Source of the DNA: an uncultured Anaerovibrio sp.
Lineage (GTDB): Bacteria; Bacillota; Negativicutes; Selenomonadales; Selenomonadaceae
DNA: 64,000 nt
Reading direction: 5' to 3'
NCBI RefSeq assembly: GCF_947302755.1
Contig: NZ_CAMYWM010000002.1
Location: 1-64,000, forward strand
Below the pieces are notes generated by a model. The model saw only the letters and a list, made by a program, of their open reading frames with translations. It was not told where the DNA came from and ran no database searches. Made by a program: the position numbers and the translations under genes. Numbering within the stretch: the first letter of the stretch is position 1; each line of letters starts with the position of its first letter. Below, in pieces: positions 44,990 to 52,556 of the stretch.

Positions 44990-47701
44990 ATGGAATTACA
45001 AGCGGGAAAGCGCTGGCGAATGACAAATGAAGAAGAATTTTTGCTGCTGGAAACAGGACAGGTGGAGGTTTATGCTGTTACTGCCCACCAGAGCTCATAT
45101 CGCCAGGAATATCTTTTTTCATTAAGCCCGGGAGATAGTGTATTTCCGGCCTTGGATGAATTTGGGGAGGTCAATATACTCCTGTATGGCTTGGAGGATT
45201 GCCGGCTCAGGGCAATTAAATTTACGGATATATCAGCTGACGAATTGCAGCATTGTCTCCAGGGCTGGTTTTTGAAGCTGGGCAGCATTAAATGGATAAA
45301 GCGATTGGCCGATATGGGTGACAATACGCTGCTGCAGTGGTCCGGGCCGGAGATGCTGGAGGGCTGTGCAGGCAGCAGCAGGGACCTGTATAGCCATTTT
45401 AAAGAAAATCAGGGTATTTTTGCCATGCTCCAGGGCATCCGTTTTTTGTCTGCCGACAGGCGGCTGGAACGGCGGCATCATATTATCGACCAGCAGAAGA
45501 AGCGTCTGATAGATGATGCAATCAACAATCTGTTAGGCGAGGATGAAATATTTTACGAAGAGCACAGTACTGAACAGCGGGGCAAGAGTCTGGAGGAAGC
45601 CAGCTTTATCATTCGTCTGATAGAAAAGGCCCTGTCAATGGGTGAGGCCGATATAGGACTGTCCCCGGAAATTGTCAAAAAATTGGACAAAATCCATCTC
45701 CTTCGCCGGGTGGCCCAAAAGGCCAATATTCAGCTGCGGCTGGTGAAGCTGGAGCGGGGGTGGTATACAAAGGATTGTGGCCCTATGATCGGTTATTTTG
45801 GGGAGAAAAAGGAAATGGCTGCACTTATTCCCAAGACCCCCAGTACCTATGTTATGATAACCAGGAGAGAGCCGGAGGGGATACCGGTCACCGGTGAACT
45901 GGCCGATGAGCTGGATGTGGATGCCTTCCTGTGTTATGCCGGTTTTCCGCGCCGTAAGCTGTCCATAAAGGATTTGATCAGGTTTATGTTTCGTCAGTGC
46001 TGGCAAATCGATTATCGGACTATATTGCTGGTGAGCTTCATTGCGGGACTTATTCCCCTGGTGAGTCCTATCATTACGGAAACCATTTTTCAAAATATCA
46101 TTCCTATAATGGATCGGAAGGGACTGGTATCCGTTACCCAGGTTATTATGGTTACCAGCTTTACCATGGCCGCCCTCAGTATGATACGGATGGTGGCGGT
46201 AATGCGTATAAGCACCCGATTGGATATGTCAGTGGAGGCAGCTCTCTGGGGCAGGCTGCTGACCTTGCCGGAAAAATTTTTCCGTCAGTTTACCTCCGGT
46301 GAATTAGCCAGCCGTATGCGTGGCATTGAAATGGTAAAGGAGGTGGTCAGCGGTAATTTTGTTTCCACGGTATTTAACACGGTATTTTCCTTCTGGAGTC
46401 TGTTTCTGATGTGCTGGTACAGCCTTAAGCTGACGGCTGTGGCTGTGGCTGTATGGGCTGTATGGTTCATGATAACGGCCATGATTTACGGGCGGGTATT
46501 GTTCTTTCAACGTAAATTAATCGCAGCCAATAATGCTGAGGCAGGCCTGGTGCAGCAGCTATTTACCGGTCTGGCCAAATTTAGAGTCCATGGAGCGGAG
46601 GAACAGGCCTTTCATCTATGGAGTAAGGTTTTTGGGGAAACCTGGAGGTGGAATCTGGCCCTGAGATGGCAAAACAACTATAATACAATTATAGGAGCAG
46701 CCCAGCCCTTTATTTTGACTATGGTGCTGTATTATATGGCAGTAAATGGCCTCCAGGAGCCCCTGAGGGAGGGGACGGTGGCCTCCACGGCTGCCGGAGG
46801 CATGGGATATGCCCAGTTTCTGGCCTTTGAGGCGGCCTTTACCGCATTTAACGCCTCCTTAAAGGCGTTTGTACCCTTGATTGGTTCCTGTTTTGCTATT
46901 CAGCCCCATATAGAAAATCTTCGTCCCATATTGAATGAGATTCCGGAAACCACCGGTGACAAGGTGGAGGCTGAACCATTATCCGGTGCCATAGAGGTGA
47001 GTCATTTGACCTTTGCCTATGGCGAGGATAAGAAGGATGTCCTCCATGATATAACCTTTCAAATTGCGGCAGGGGAAAATGTGGCCATAGTGGGCCATTC
47101 CGGTTGTGGTAAATCAACACTGGTACGATTGCTATTGGGCTTTGAGCAGCCTAAAAGCGGTGCCATATATTATGACGGTCAGTCCCTGGCGGAATTATCA
47201 CCACCCTCTGTACGGTCGCAAATGGGGGTGGTATTGCAAAATGGCCAGCTGATGACCGGCGATATATTTACCAATATTGTGGGACAGACTGCCCTTACCC
47301 AGGATGATGCCTGGGTGGCGGCAGAAGCAGCGGGGATTGCCGATGATATCCGGGCCATGCCCATGGGTATGCAGACAGTCATTAGTGAAGGCTCCAACAA
47401 TATTTCCGGGGGACAGCGTCAACGGATAATGATTGCCAGAGCCCTGGCGGCCAAGCCGGCTATTATTATTTTTGATGAAGCTACCAGTGCACTGGATAAT
47501 CGGACCCAGGCCATTGTAACCAACAGCCTGAATAAATTGAAAACCACCAGGCTGGTAATCGCCCATCGGTTGTCCACCATAAGGGGCTGTGATCGGATTT
47601 TGGTCATGGACAAGGGATATTTGGTGGAAAGCGGAACATATGAGGAATTGTTGGCCAGGGATGGAATATTTGCCAAACTGGTAAAGCGTCAGGTAGCATA
47701 G
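44990..47701 (+). CDS. NHLM second ABC exporter with long N-terminal domain
   Basis: About 903 residues. Residues 1-~340 are not a peptidase; the opening part (LETGQVEVYAV ... GDSVFPALDEFGEVNILLYG) looks like a cyclic-nucleotide-binding-type beta-roll, as in NHLM partner transporters. Then a six-helix membrane domain (~345-640) and an ABC ATPase (GHSGCGKSTLV; ISGGQRQRIMIARAL; IIIFDEATSALD). It probably pairs with the C39 transporter. ATG 44990 is preferred over GTG 44975. Confidence 0.9.
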   Translation: MELQAGKRWRMTNEEEFLLLETGQVEVYAVTAHQSSYRQEYLFSLSPGDSVFPALDEFGEVNILLYGLEDCRLRAIKFTDISADELQHCLQGWFLKLGSIKWIKRLADMGDNTLLQWSGPEMLEGCAGSSRDLYSHFKENQGIFAMLQGIRFLSADRRLERRHHIIDQQKKRLIDDAINNLLGEDEIFYEEHSTEQRGKSLEEASFIIRLIEKALSMGEADIGLSPEIVKKLDKIHLLRRVAQKANIQLRLVKLERGWYTKDCGPMIGYFGEKKEMAALIPKTPSTYVMITRREPEGIPVTGELADELDVDAFLCYAGFPRRKLSIKDLIRFMFRQCWQIDYRTILLVSFIAGLIPLVSPIITETIFQNIIPIMDRKGLVSVTQVIMVTSFTMAALSMIRMVAVMRISTRLDMSVEAALWGRLLTLPEKFFRQFTSGELASRMRGIEMVKEVVSGNFVSTVFNTVFSFWSLFLMCWYSLKLTAVAVAVWAVWFMITAMIYGRVLFFQRKLIAANNAEAGLVQQLFTGLAKFRVHGAEEQAFHLWSKVFGETWRWNLALRWQNNYNTIIGAAQPFILTMVLYYMAVNGLQEPLREGTVASTAAGGMGYAQFLAFEAAFTAFNASLKAFVPLIGSCFAIQPHIENLRPILNEIPETTGDKVEAEPLSGAIEVSHLTFAYGEDKKDVLHDITFQIAAGENVAIVGHSGCGKSTLVRLLLGFEQPKSGAIYYDGQSLAELSPPSVRSQMGVVLQNGQLMTGDIFTNIVGQTALTQDDAWVAAEAAGIADDIRAMPMGMQTVISEGSNNISGGQRQRIMIARALAAKPAIIIFDEATSALDNRTQAIVTNSLNKLKTTRLVIAHRLSTIRGCDRILVMDKGYLVESGTYEELLARDGIFAKLVKRQVA

Positions 47702-47713
47702 GAGAAGGAAAGT

Positions 47714-48259
47714 ATGGATGAACAGGATTGGAATGGTATAGCCCGAAAGGCCATACATGATGATGCAGCTTTTGATGAGCTGTATGAGCATTTTTTTTCC
47801 AAAATATACAATTTAATCTACGCCCGGGTAAAGAATGCCTCTATTGCCGATGATATTGTCAGCGATGTTTTTGAGAAAATGGTGGGACATCTGGACAGCT
47901 TTGACAGCAGTAAGGCCTCCTTTGCCACCTGGTTAAGCCGTATAGCCATGCGTACCCTGACCGATTATTATCGTTGGCAAAGCCATCGGCAAAATGTGGA
48001 ATGGGATGATGTGTTCTCTCCCAAGGTAGATGATAAGGAGGTTCCGGATGGTCATTTGCTGGAGCAGGATGGGAAAAGGGAGCTGTTGCTGGCGTTGGGA
48101 AAATTATCCCAACGGGAGCAGGAAATTATTGAATTAAAATTTTGGGGCGATATGAATAATAGGGAAATTGCTGATACACTTGGTATATCCTCGGCCAATG
48201 TGGGGGTAATTCTCTTTCGGGCCATGGGGACCCTGCGAAAAATTCTGGGACGGGATTAA
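47714..48259 (+). CDS. ECF-type RNA polymerase sigma factor
   Basis: A 181-residue sigma factor with region 2 (FDELYEHFFSKIYNLIYARVKNASIADDIVSDVFEKM) and region 4 helix-turn-helix (LSQREQEIIELKFWGDMNNREIADTLGISSANVGVILFRAM). It is 12 bases after the exporter and the last gene of the operon, so it may drive this locus or the small genes around it. No anti-sigma gene is recognisable nearby. A terminator overlaps its stop codon. Confidence 0.9.
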   Translation: MDEQDWNGIARKAIHDDAAFDELYEHFFSKIYNLIYARVKNASIADDIVSDVFEKMVGHLDSFDSSKASFATWLSRIAMRTLTDYYRWQSHRQNVEWDDVFSPKVDDKEVPDGHLLEQDGKRELLLALGKLSQREQEIIELKFWGDMNNREIADTLGISSANVGVILFRAMGTLRKILGRD

Positions 48260-48273
48260 CCCGTCCTTTTTTT
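48248..48273 (+). terminator. Terminator of the NHLM operon
   Basis: GGACGGGATTAACCCGTCC, then TTTTTTT. The stem overlaps the stop codon of the sigma factor gene. Confidence 0.85.
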
Positions 48274-48375
48274 AATACGAAATCTTAGCAAATCAAATCC
48301 GAAGGATGCAGAAGAGCTTTAGATTTCGTTGTAAGGGCGTAGTGGGAAATAACGTTTCGCACGAGGTTTCCTATG
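48274..48375 (+). repeat. Structured repeat family A, copy 4
   Basis: TACGAAATCTTAGC ... AGATTTCGTTGTAAGGGCGTAGTGGGAAATAACGTTTCGCACGAGGTTT. One G in place of C slightly weakens the second hairpin. Confidence 0.8.
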
Positions 48376-48396
48376 TTTTTTATTCGGGAGATTGAA

Positions 48397-48431
48397 CTGG
48401 CCTGCGCAGCCAGATTTTTTTTATTTTTTTG
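48397..48431 (+). terminator. Hairpin with long T tract
   Basis: CTGGC pairs with GCCAG, followed by ATTTTTTTTATTTTTTT, ~75 bases before the 57-residue gene. Confidence 0.65.
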
Positions 48432-48504
48432 TAATGGATTGGCCGGACAGTCGTATATAAGGTTGTAAGACAGTTAATCAGGCATAGGAAAGGAGTCGGT
48501 GGAT

Positions 48505-48678
48505 ATGCAGGAATTGACTAAGGTAATTATCAGTGTCCTTAAAAGGTTTGATACGACAAAATTTCAGGGTGCTAATCGCGTGGAGGCGGTAAATACCATC
48601 CTGGAAGACCAGGGAATTTGGGTAAATCGGGATGATATCAGCATAGCATTGAAGCATTTTACAGAGCTGGCCAATTAG
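48505..48678 (+). CDS. Small protein of 57 residues, function unknown
   Basis: Reads MQELTKVIISVLKRFDTT, then KFQGANRVEAVNTILEDQGI and WVNRDDISIALKHFTELAN. It has a good ribosome site (GGAAAGGAG) and a balanced, helical composition. It is not in the ORF track as a plus-strand entry; the minus ORF 48478-48696 overlaps it and is a shadow. It could be a regulator or a NHLM-related small protein; no leader motif is visible. Confidence 0.55.
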   Translation: MQELTKVIISVLKRFDTTKFQGANRVEAVNTILEDQGIWVNRDDISIALKHFTELAN

Positions 48679-48752
48679 TATTGTGACCATATACAATCGT
48701 AAAAGCGACGGATGGTTAATTAATAGTATTGTTGGAAAGGGGCGTTTATATT

Positions 48753-48911
48753 ATGGCAATGGAAAAAATGATGGAAGAACAGGAATTGAAGGAGTCATCC
48801 GCAGCAAAAACCGTGGAGCTTATGATTCCGATGATTAAAAAGGGCCTTGCCAGCTATAACAGGGGTAAGGATATGAAGAATAAGAAACCCTTGGATGGCA
48901 GGGTAGCATAA
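48753..48911 (+). CDS. Small protein of 52 residues, function unknown
   Basis: MAMEKMMEEQELKESSAAKT, then VELMIPMIKKGLASYNRGKD, then MKNKKPLDGRVA. ATG 48753 after GGAAAGGGGC is a natural start; the track's TTG 48729 lies before the ribosome site. Very Met/Lys/Glu-rich. Its KKPL near the C-terminus resembles the end of the leader-like peptide (PKKPL), which may be chance. It has no double-glycine site. Confidence 0.5.
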   Translation: MAMEKMMEEQELKESSAAKTVELMIPMIKKGLASYNRGKDMKNKKPLDGRVA

Positions 48912-49002
48912 ATATTTAAATAATTAAGTGAAATTATTTACAAATTGAGTTATAATCATATTAGAGTTTGTACGTAACAACAAATTTAAGGAGGTATGTA
49001 CT

Positions 49003-49374
49003 ATGAGATTCGTAAACGTATTGAAGGTATTCCTGGTAGCAGTAGTTATGGCTGTTGGTTTTCAGGGGACGGCCTTGGCCGGTAGTCAGGATTTTAGCCT
49101 GATTAATGGTACTGGCAGGACCATATCCTATATTTATCTGAGCCCAACCCATGAATCTAACTGGATTTATCAGGATGAGCTTGGTCCTAATCACGTTCTT
49201 GCTCCAGGTCAGGATATTTTTATCGGCTTTGACCCACGGGATGGGGTACAGTATTGGGATGTTAAGGTAGTTTATGATAACGGAGCTGAGGATTATTGGT
49301 ACGGTTTGGACCTGTATCGGGTTTACTCGTTAACCATTCGTCCTGGCGGAGCTTCCAGTATTGAAATGATTTAA
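49003..49374 (+). CDS. Secreted small beta-rich protein
   Basis: A 123-residue protein with a clear signal peptide (cleavage after ALA in GTALAGSQD). The mature ~97 residues (LINGTGRTISYIYLSPTHESNW ... YYGLDLYRVYSLTIRPGG) look like a small beta-sandwich; the family is unclear to me. The start has AAGGAGGT. It has its own terminator and lies at the right end of the NHLM-linked cluster. Confidence 0.75.
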   Translation: MRFVNVLKVFLVAVVMAVGFQGTALAGSQDFSLINGTGRTISYIYLSPTHESNWIYQDELGPNHVLAPGQDIFIGFDPRDGVQYWDVKVVYDNGAEDYWYGLDLYRVYSLTIRPGGASSIEMI

Positions 49375-49388
49375 GATAAAATGAAATG

Positions 49389-49427
49389 AAAACCGTTGGC
49401 TTTGTTATGAAGCCAGCGGTTTTTTTG
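49389..49427 (+). terminator. Terminator of the secreted protein gene
   Basis: AAAACCGTTGGCTT pairs with AAGCCAGCGGTTTTTTT. Confidence 0.85.
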
Positions 49428-49658
49428 ATATATATTTTATGCCAAAATACAATACATAATATACATTTTATGTTATATAAAATAAAATGAGGCTATAGCA
49501 GAAAAGACAAGGGTTTACTGGGATTGTATACAGTATTATTTTCATAAATGTGCATATATGAGGTTATTAAATGCATAAAAATACATAAAGGTGATATAAC
49601 GTTTATAAAAAACAGGATAATAATTGGATTTGTTGGCTTGTATACATGAATAATTATA

Positions 49659-49687
49659 TTGACACTAAGAATAATAATACATATAAT
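49659..49687 (+). promoter_or_regulatory. Promoter of the glutamate synthase operon
   Basis: TTGACA, a 17-base spacer, TATAAT, a perfect sigma-70 match. The leader to the first gene is about 120 bases. The rest of the 440-base gap is AT-rich with no other signal I recognise. Confidence 0.85.
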
Positions 49688-49813
49688 TATACTTGTTACT
49701 CAAAGGGGATATATTACAGAAAAACAAATGTCTACTAAACAAGGATTTTATCTGTACTATACCCATAGCTTTTGAGAAAAAAAGTTAGACTTGTGTATTG
49801 GAGGAGTGTTACG

Positions 49814-50920
49814 ATGTGTAGAATTGGTTCAATAAAAAGCAAGGTACCTGTTCATCCATCCAAGGCCTTACATTTGATGCTGCCTCAGCAGGAGGGGCAT
49901 GACAATTCGGGCTTTGCCATGGTAATGCAGGATTTATATGGTACTTTTTCCAATTATAAAGATAAACCACTCCTTTCCATGGCCTGCACCCAGAGGGGCA
50001 ATCAAATGGTAGAGGAATACATGGATGCCCATAACTTTGTGCAGCTGGCCGAATGGATTCCAATTCCGAATAAGCAGCCTAACCTGGACATTCAGGCTAT
50101 GCCATATTATGTATTCCGCAATTATGATTTTCCGGAGCATTACAATGAGCTTTCCGAGGAGGAAAAGCAAAATCTGCTGCTGGATACCCGGTTGGCTTTG
50201 CGCAAAATGCTGGAGGACGCCAATGAGGGCTTTGTGTATTCCTTCTGGCCGGATGTGCTGACCCTTAAGGAAATCGGTGATCCCCGGGATATTGCCACCT
50301 ACTTCCATTTGTGGGACGACCATGGCGGACTTATGGCGAAGAATATTGTGGTTCAGTGCCGTCAGAATACCAATTACGATATTGTCCGTTATGCGGCTCA
50401 TCCATTTTTCCTCCAGGGCTACACCCTGTGTGCCAATGGTGAGAATACTTTTTACACTAAAAACAAGGAGTTCCAAAAGTCCCTCCATCGGGGCTATATC
50501 GGCTTTGAGTCCGACTCCCAGTGCTTTCTTTATACCCTTCATTATGTACTCCACGAATTGAAGTGGCCTATTAATTATTATAAACACGTTATTACTCCAT
50601 TGCCCTTTGAGGAAATCGAGGAGCGGGAGGATAAGGAGGTTCTTAAGGCCATTCGTCAGTCTCTGGCCCATCTGGAAATCAATGGACCAAATACGATTAT
50701 TGCCACCCTGCCGGATAACCGGATGATTACCTGCTGCGACTCCAAGAAGCTGCGTCCCGTGGTGTTGGGTCAGGATGACAATATGATAGCCATTTCCTCG
50801 GAGGTATGCGGTCTCAATGAAATAATGCCAAACCGGGACAGGGAAAAGGATATCTATCCTAATGAGCGGGAAGTAATTGTGATTGATAATGAATTGGAGG
50901 TACAGAGATGGAAGCAGTAA
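49814..50920 (+). CDS. Glutamate synthase glutaminase subunit (class II amidotransferase)
   Basis: A 368-residue class II glutamine amidotransferase. After removal of Met, Cys2 (MCRIGSI) would be the catalytic nucleophile, which fixes ATG 49814; the track's upstream start would bury it. QQEGHDNSGFAM and GENTFYTKNKEF are typical of the GltB N-terminal region. It supplies ammonia to the FMN-synthase subunit encoded next, overlapping by 13 bases. In bacteria this domain is normally fused within GltB; here it is separate. Confidence 0.85.
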   Translation: MCRIGSIKSKVPVHPSKALHLMLPQQEGHDNSGFAMVMQDLYGTFSNYKDKPLLSMACTQRGNQMVEEYMDAHNFVQLAEWIPIPNKQPNLDIQAMPYYVFRNYDFPEHYNELSEEEKQNLLLDTRLALRKMLEDANEGFVYSFWPDVLTLKEIGDPRDIATYFHLWDDHGGLMAKNIVVQCRQNTNYDIVRYAAHPFFLQGYTLCANGENTFYTKNKEFQKSLHRGYIGFESDSQCFLYTLHYVLHELKWPINYYKHVITPLPFEEIEEREDKEVLKAIRQSLAHLEINGPNTIIATLPDNRMITCCDSKKLRPVVLGQDDNMIAISSEVCGLNEIMPNRDREKDIYPNEREVIVIDNELEVQRWKQ

Positions 50921-52539
50921 AAACACAGGATGTGTCAGTCAATGACCTTTCTTGGAAAATCGAATATCATGCTGAGCGCTGTACCATGTGCGGCAGCTGT
51001 GTGGCCACCTGTTCCTTTAAGGCCATTGAGGTAAAGACCCAGGCCCAGTCCATTGTGGTATCCACGGACAGTCAGCCAAAGCCGGAGCATCGTCACATTG
51101 CCCGGCCAATTATTACCCAAAAGGCCAGTCTCACCGATTATTGCCGGGGCTGCGGCATGTGTGAAAAGGTGTGCCCAAACAACGCCATTCGCCCTGTCAG
51201 GAATGTGGATACCCGTCAGGTGCTGCTTTCCAAGGACAGTGGCCCTATTAAGCGGGGCGGCCGCACCAATCTCAATGCCCAGCGCACCTTGGACAGCATT
51301 GTAGTTGGCCGTATTTCCCAGATGACGGACCCATCCCTGGACTCGGCCCGCCATACCTTTGATATCCGTTCCCCATTGGGCCGGGTGCTTTCGCCAAAGG
51401 AGCTGCCCTTCAGATTGGAGAATGGCAGGATGGTGATGGATCATAAGGCCCCGCCTGTAAACTGGATTTATCCGCTTATTTTTTCCGATATGTCCATTGG
51501 TGCCCTGTCCACCCGGGCCTGGGAGGCTGTGGCTCTGGCCTGTGCCTATCTCAATGAGAAGTGTGGCCTGCCGGTGCGCATGAGCTCCGGTGAGGGCGGC
51601 ATGCCGGTAAAGCTGATGGAATCCGATTATTTAAAGTATTTTATTTTGCAGATAGCCTCCGGTCATTTCGGCTGGAACCGTATTATAAAGGCGATACCCC
51701 ACATGGTGACGGATCCCGCCGGTGTGCTTATTAAAATCGGCCAGGGAGCCAAGCCGGGGGATGGCGGTTTACTGCCGGCGGCCAAGGTGGCAGAGCATGT
51801 TCAGGCTATTCGCGGTGTTCCAAAGGCCACCCTGTCCTCCCCGCCAAATCATCAGGGCCTGTATTCTATAGAAGAATCTGTACAGAAGATGCACCTGTCA
51901 CTGAATGCAGCCTTTGGCTTCAGAGTGCCGGTGGCCATTAAATGTGCGGCTTCCGCCACCTCTGTGTCCGTTTATAATAATTTGCTGCGGGATCCATATA
52001 AGATTTGCGGCGGCTTCTTCCTGGATGGCATTCAGGGCGGTACTGGTGCCGCCAATGAGGTTTCCCTGGATCATACAGGACATCCGGTGGTGTCCAAGAT
52101 TCGCGATTGCTACAATGCGGCAGTGAAGCAGGGCCTTCAGGGCCAGATCCCTCTGTATGGCGGCGGCGGTATTGGCCTTACGGGCAATGCGGCTGCGGAT
52201 GCCTTTAAGATGATTTGCCTTGGTGCCAATGGCGTATTTGTGGGCAAGGTGCTTATCCAGCTATTGGGCTGTGTGGGTAACGAGCGTGGCCGCTGTAATT
52301 CCTGTAATACCGGTAAGTGTCCTATGGGGATTTGTACCCAGGATCCGCGGCTGGTGAAGCGGCTGGACATCGATAAGGGCGCCCAGAAGATTGTGGATTA
52401 TGTATTGGCCTTTGATGCTGAGCTTAGGAAGCTTATGGCTCCTATTGGCAACAGCTCCCTGCCGGTGGGTCGCAGTGATGCCCTTGTATCAACTGACAAG
52501 GCCATTGCGGACAAGCTGGGAATTCAGTATGTATGCTAA
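50908..52539 (+). CDS. Glutamate synthase FMN/Fe-S subunit with ferredoxin domain
   Basis: A 543-residue protein. The N-terminal ~110 residues carry two 4Fe-4S motifs (CTMCGSCVATC; CRGCGMCEKVC). The rest is the GltB FMN-binding synthase barrel, with SSGEGGMPVKL, KIGQGAKPGDGGLLPAAKV and a C-terminal Cys cluster (CNSCNTGKCPMGIC) for the 3Fe-4S centre. It should turn 2-oxoglutarate plus ammonia into glutamate with electrons from the third subunit. Archaeal-like separate form. Confidence 0.92.
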   Translation: MEAVKTQDVSVNDLSWKIEYHAERCTMCGSCVATCSFKAIEVKTQAQSIVVSTDSQPKPEHRHIARPIITQKASLTDYCRGCGMCEKVCPNNAIRPVRNVDTRQVLLSKDSGPIKRGGRTNLNAQRTLDSIVVGRISQMTDPSLDSARHTFDIRSPLGRVLSPKELPFRLENGRMVMDHKAPPVNWIYPLIFSDMSIGALSTRAWEAVALACAYLNEKCGLPVRMSSGEGGMPVKLMESDYLKYFILQIASGHFGWNRIIKAIPHMVTDPAGVLIKIGQGAKPGDGGLLPAAKVAEHVQAIRGVPKATLSSPPNHQGLYSIEESVQKMHLSLNAAFGFRVPVAIKCAASATSVSVYNNLLRDPYKICGGFFLDGIQGGTGAANEVSLDHTGHPVVSKIRDCYNAAVKQGLQGQIPLYGGGGIGLTGNAAADAFKMICLGANGVFVGKVLIQLLGCVGNERGRCNSCNTGKCPMGICTQDPRLVKRLDIDKGAQKIVDYVLAFDAELRKLMAPIGNSSLPVGRSDALVSTDKAIADKLGIQYVC

Positions 52540-52556
52540 GGAAGGAGCGGTAAGGT

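Noticed and set aside
48478-48696. 72-residue minus-strand ORF
   Set aside because: Overlaps the plus-strand 57-residue gene, which has a better ribosome site and composition.
49934-50926. 330-residue minus-strand ORF opposite the glutaminase gene
   Set aside because: Shadow of a conserved class II amidotransferase gene.
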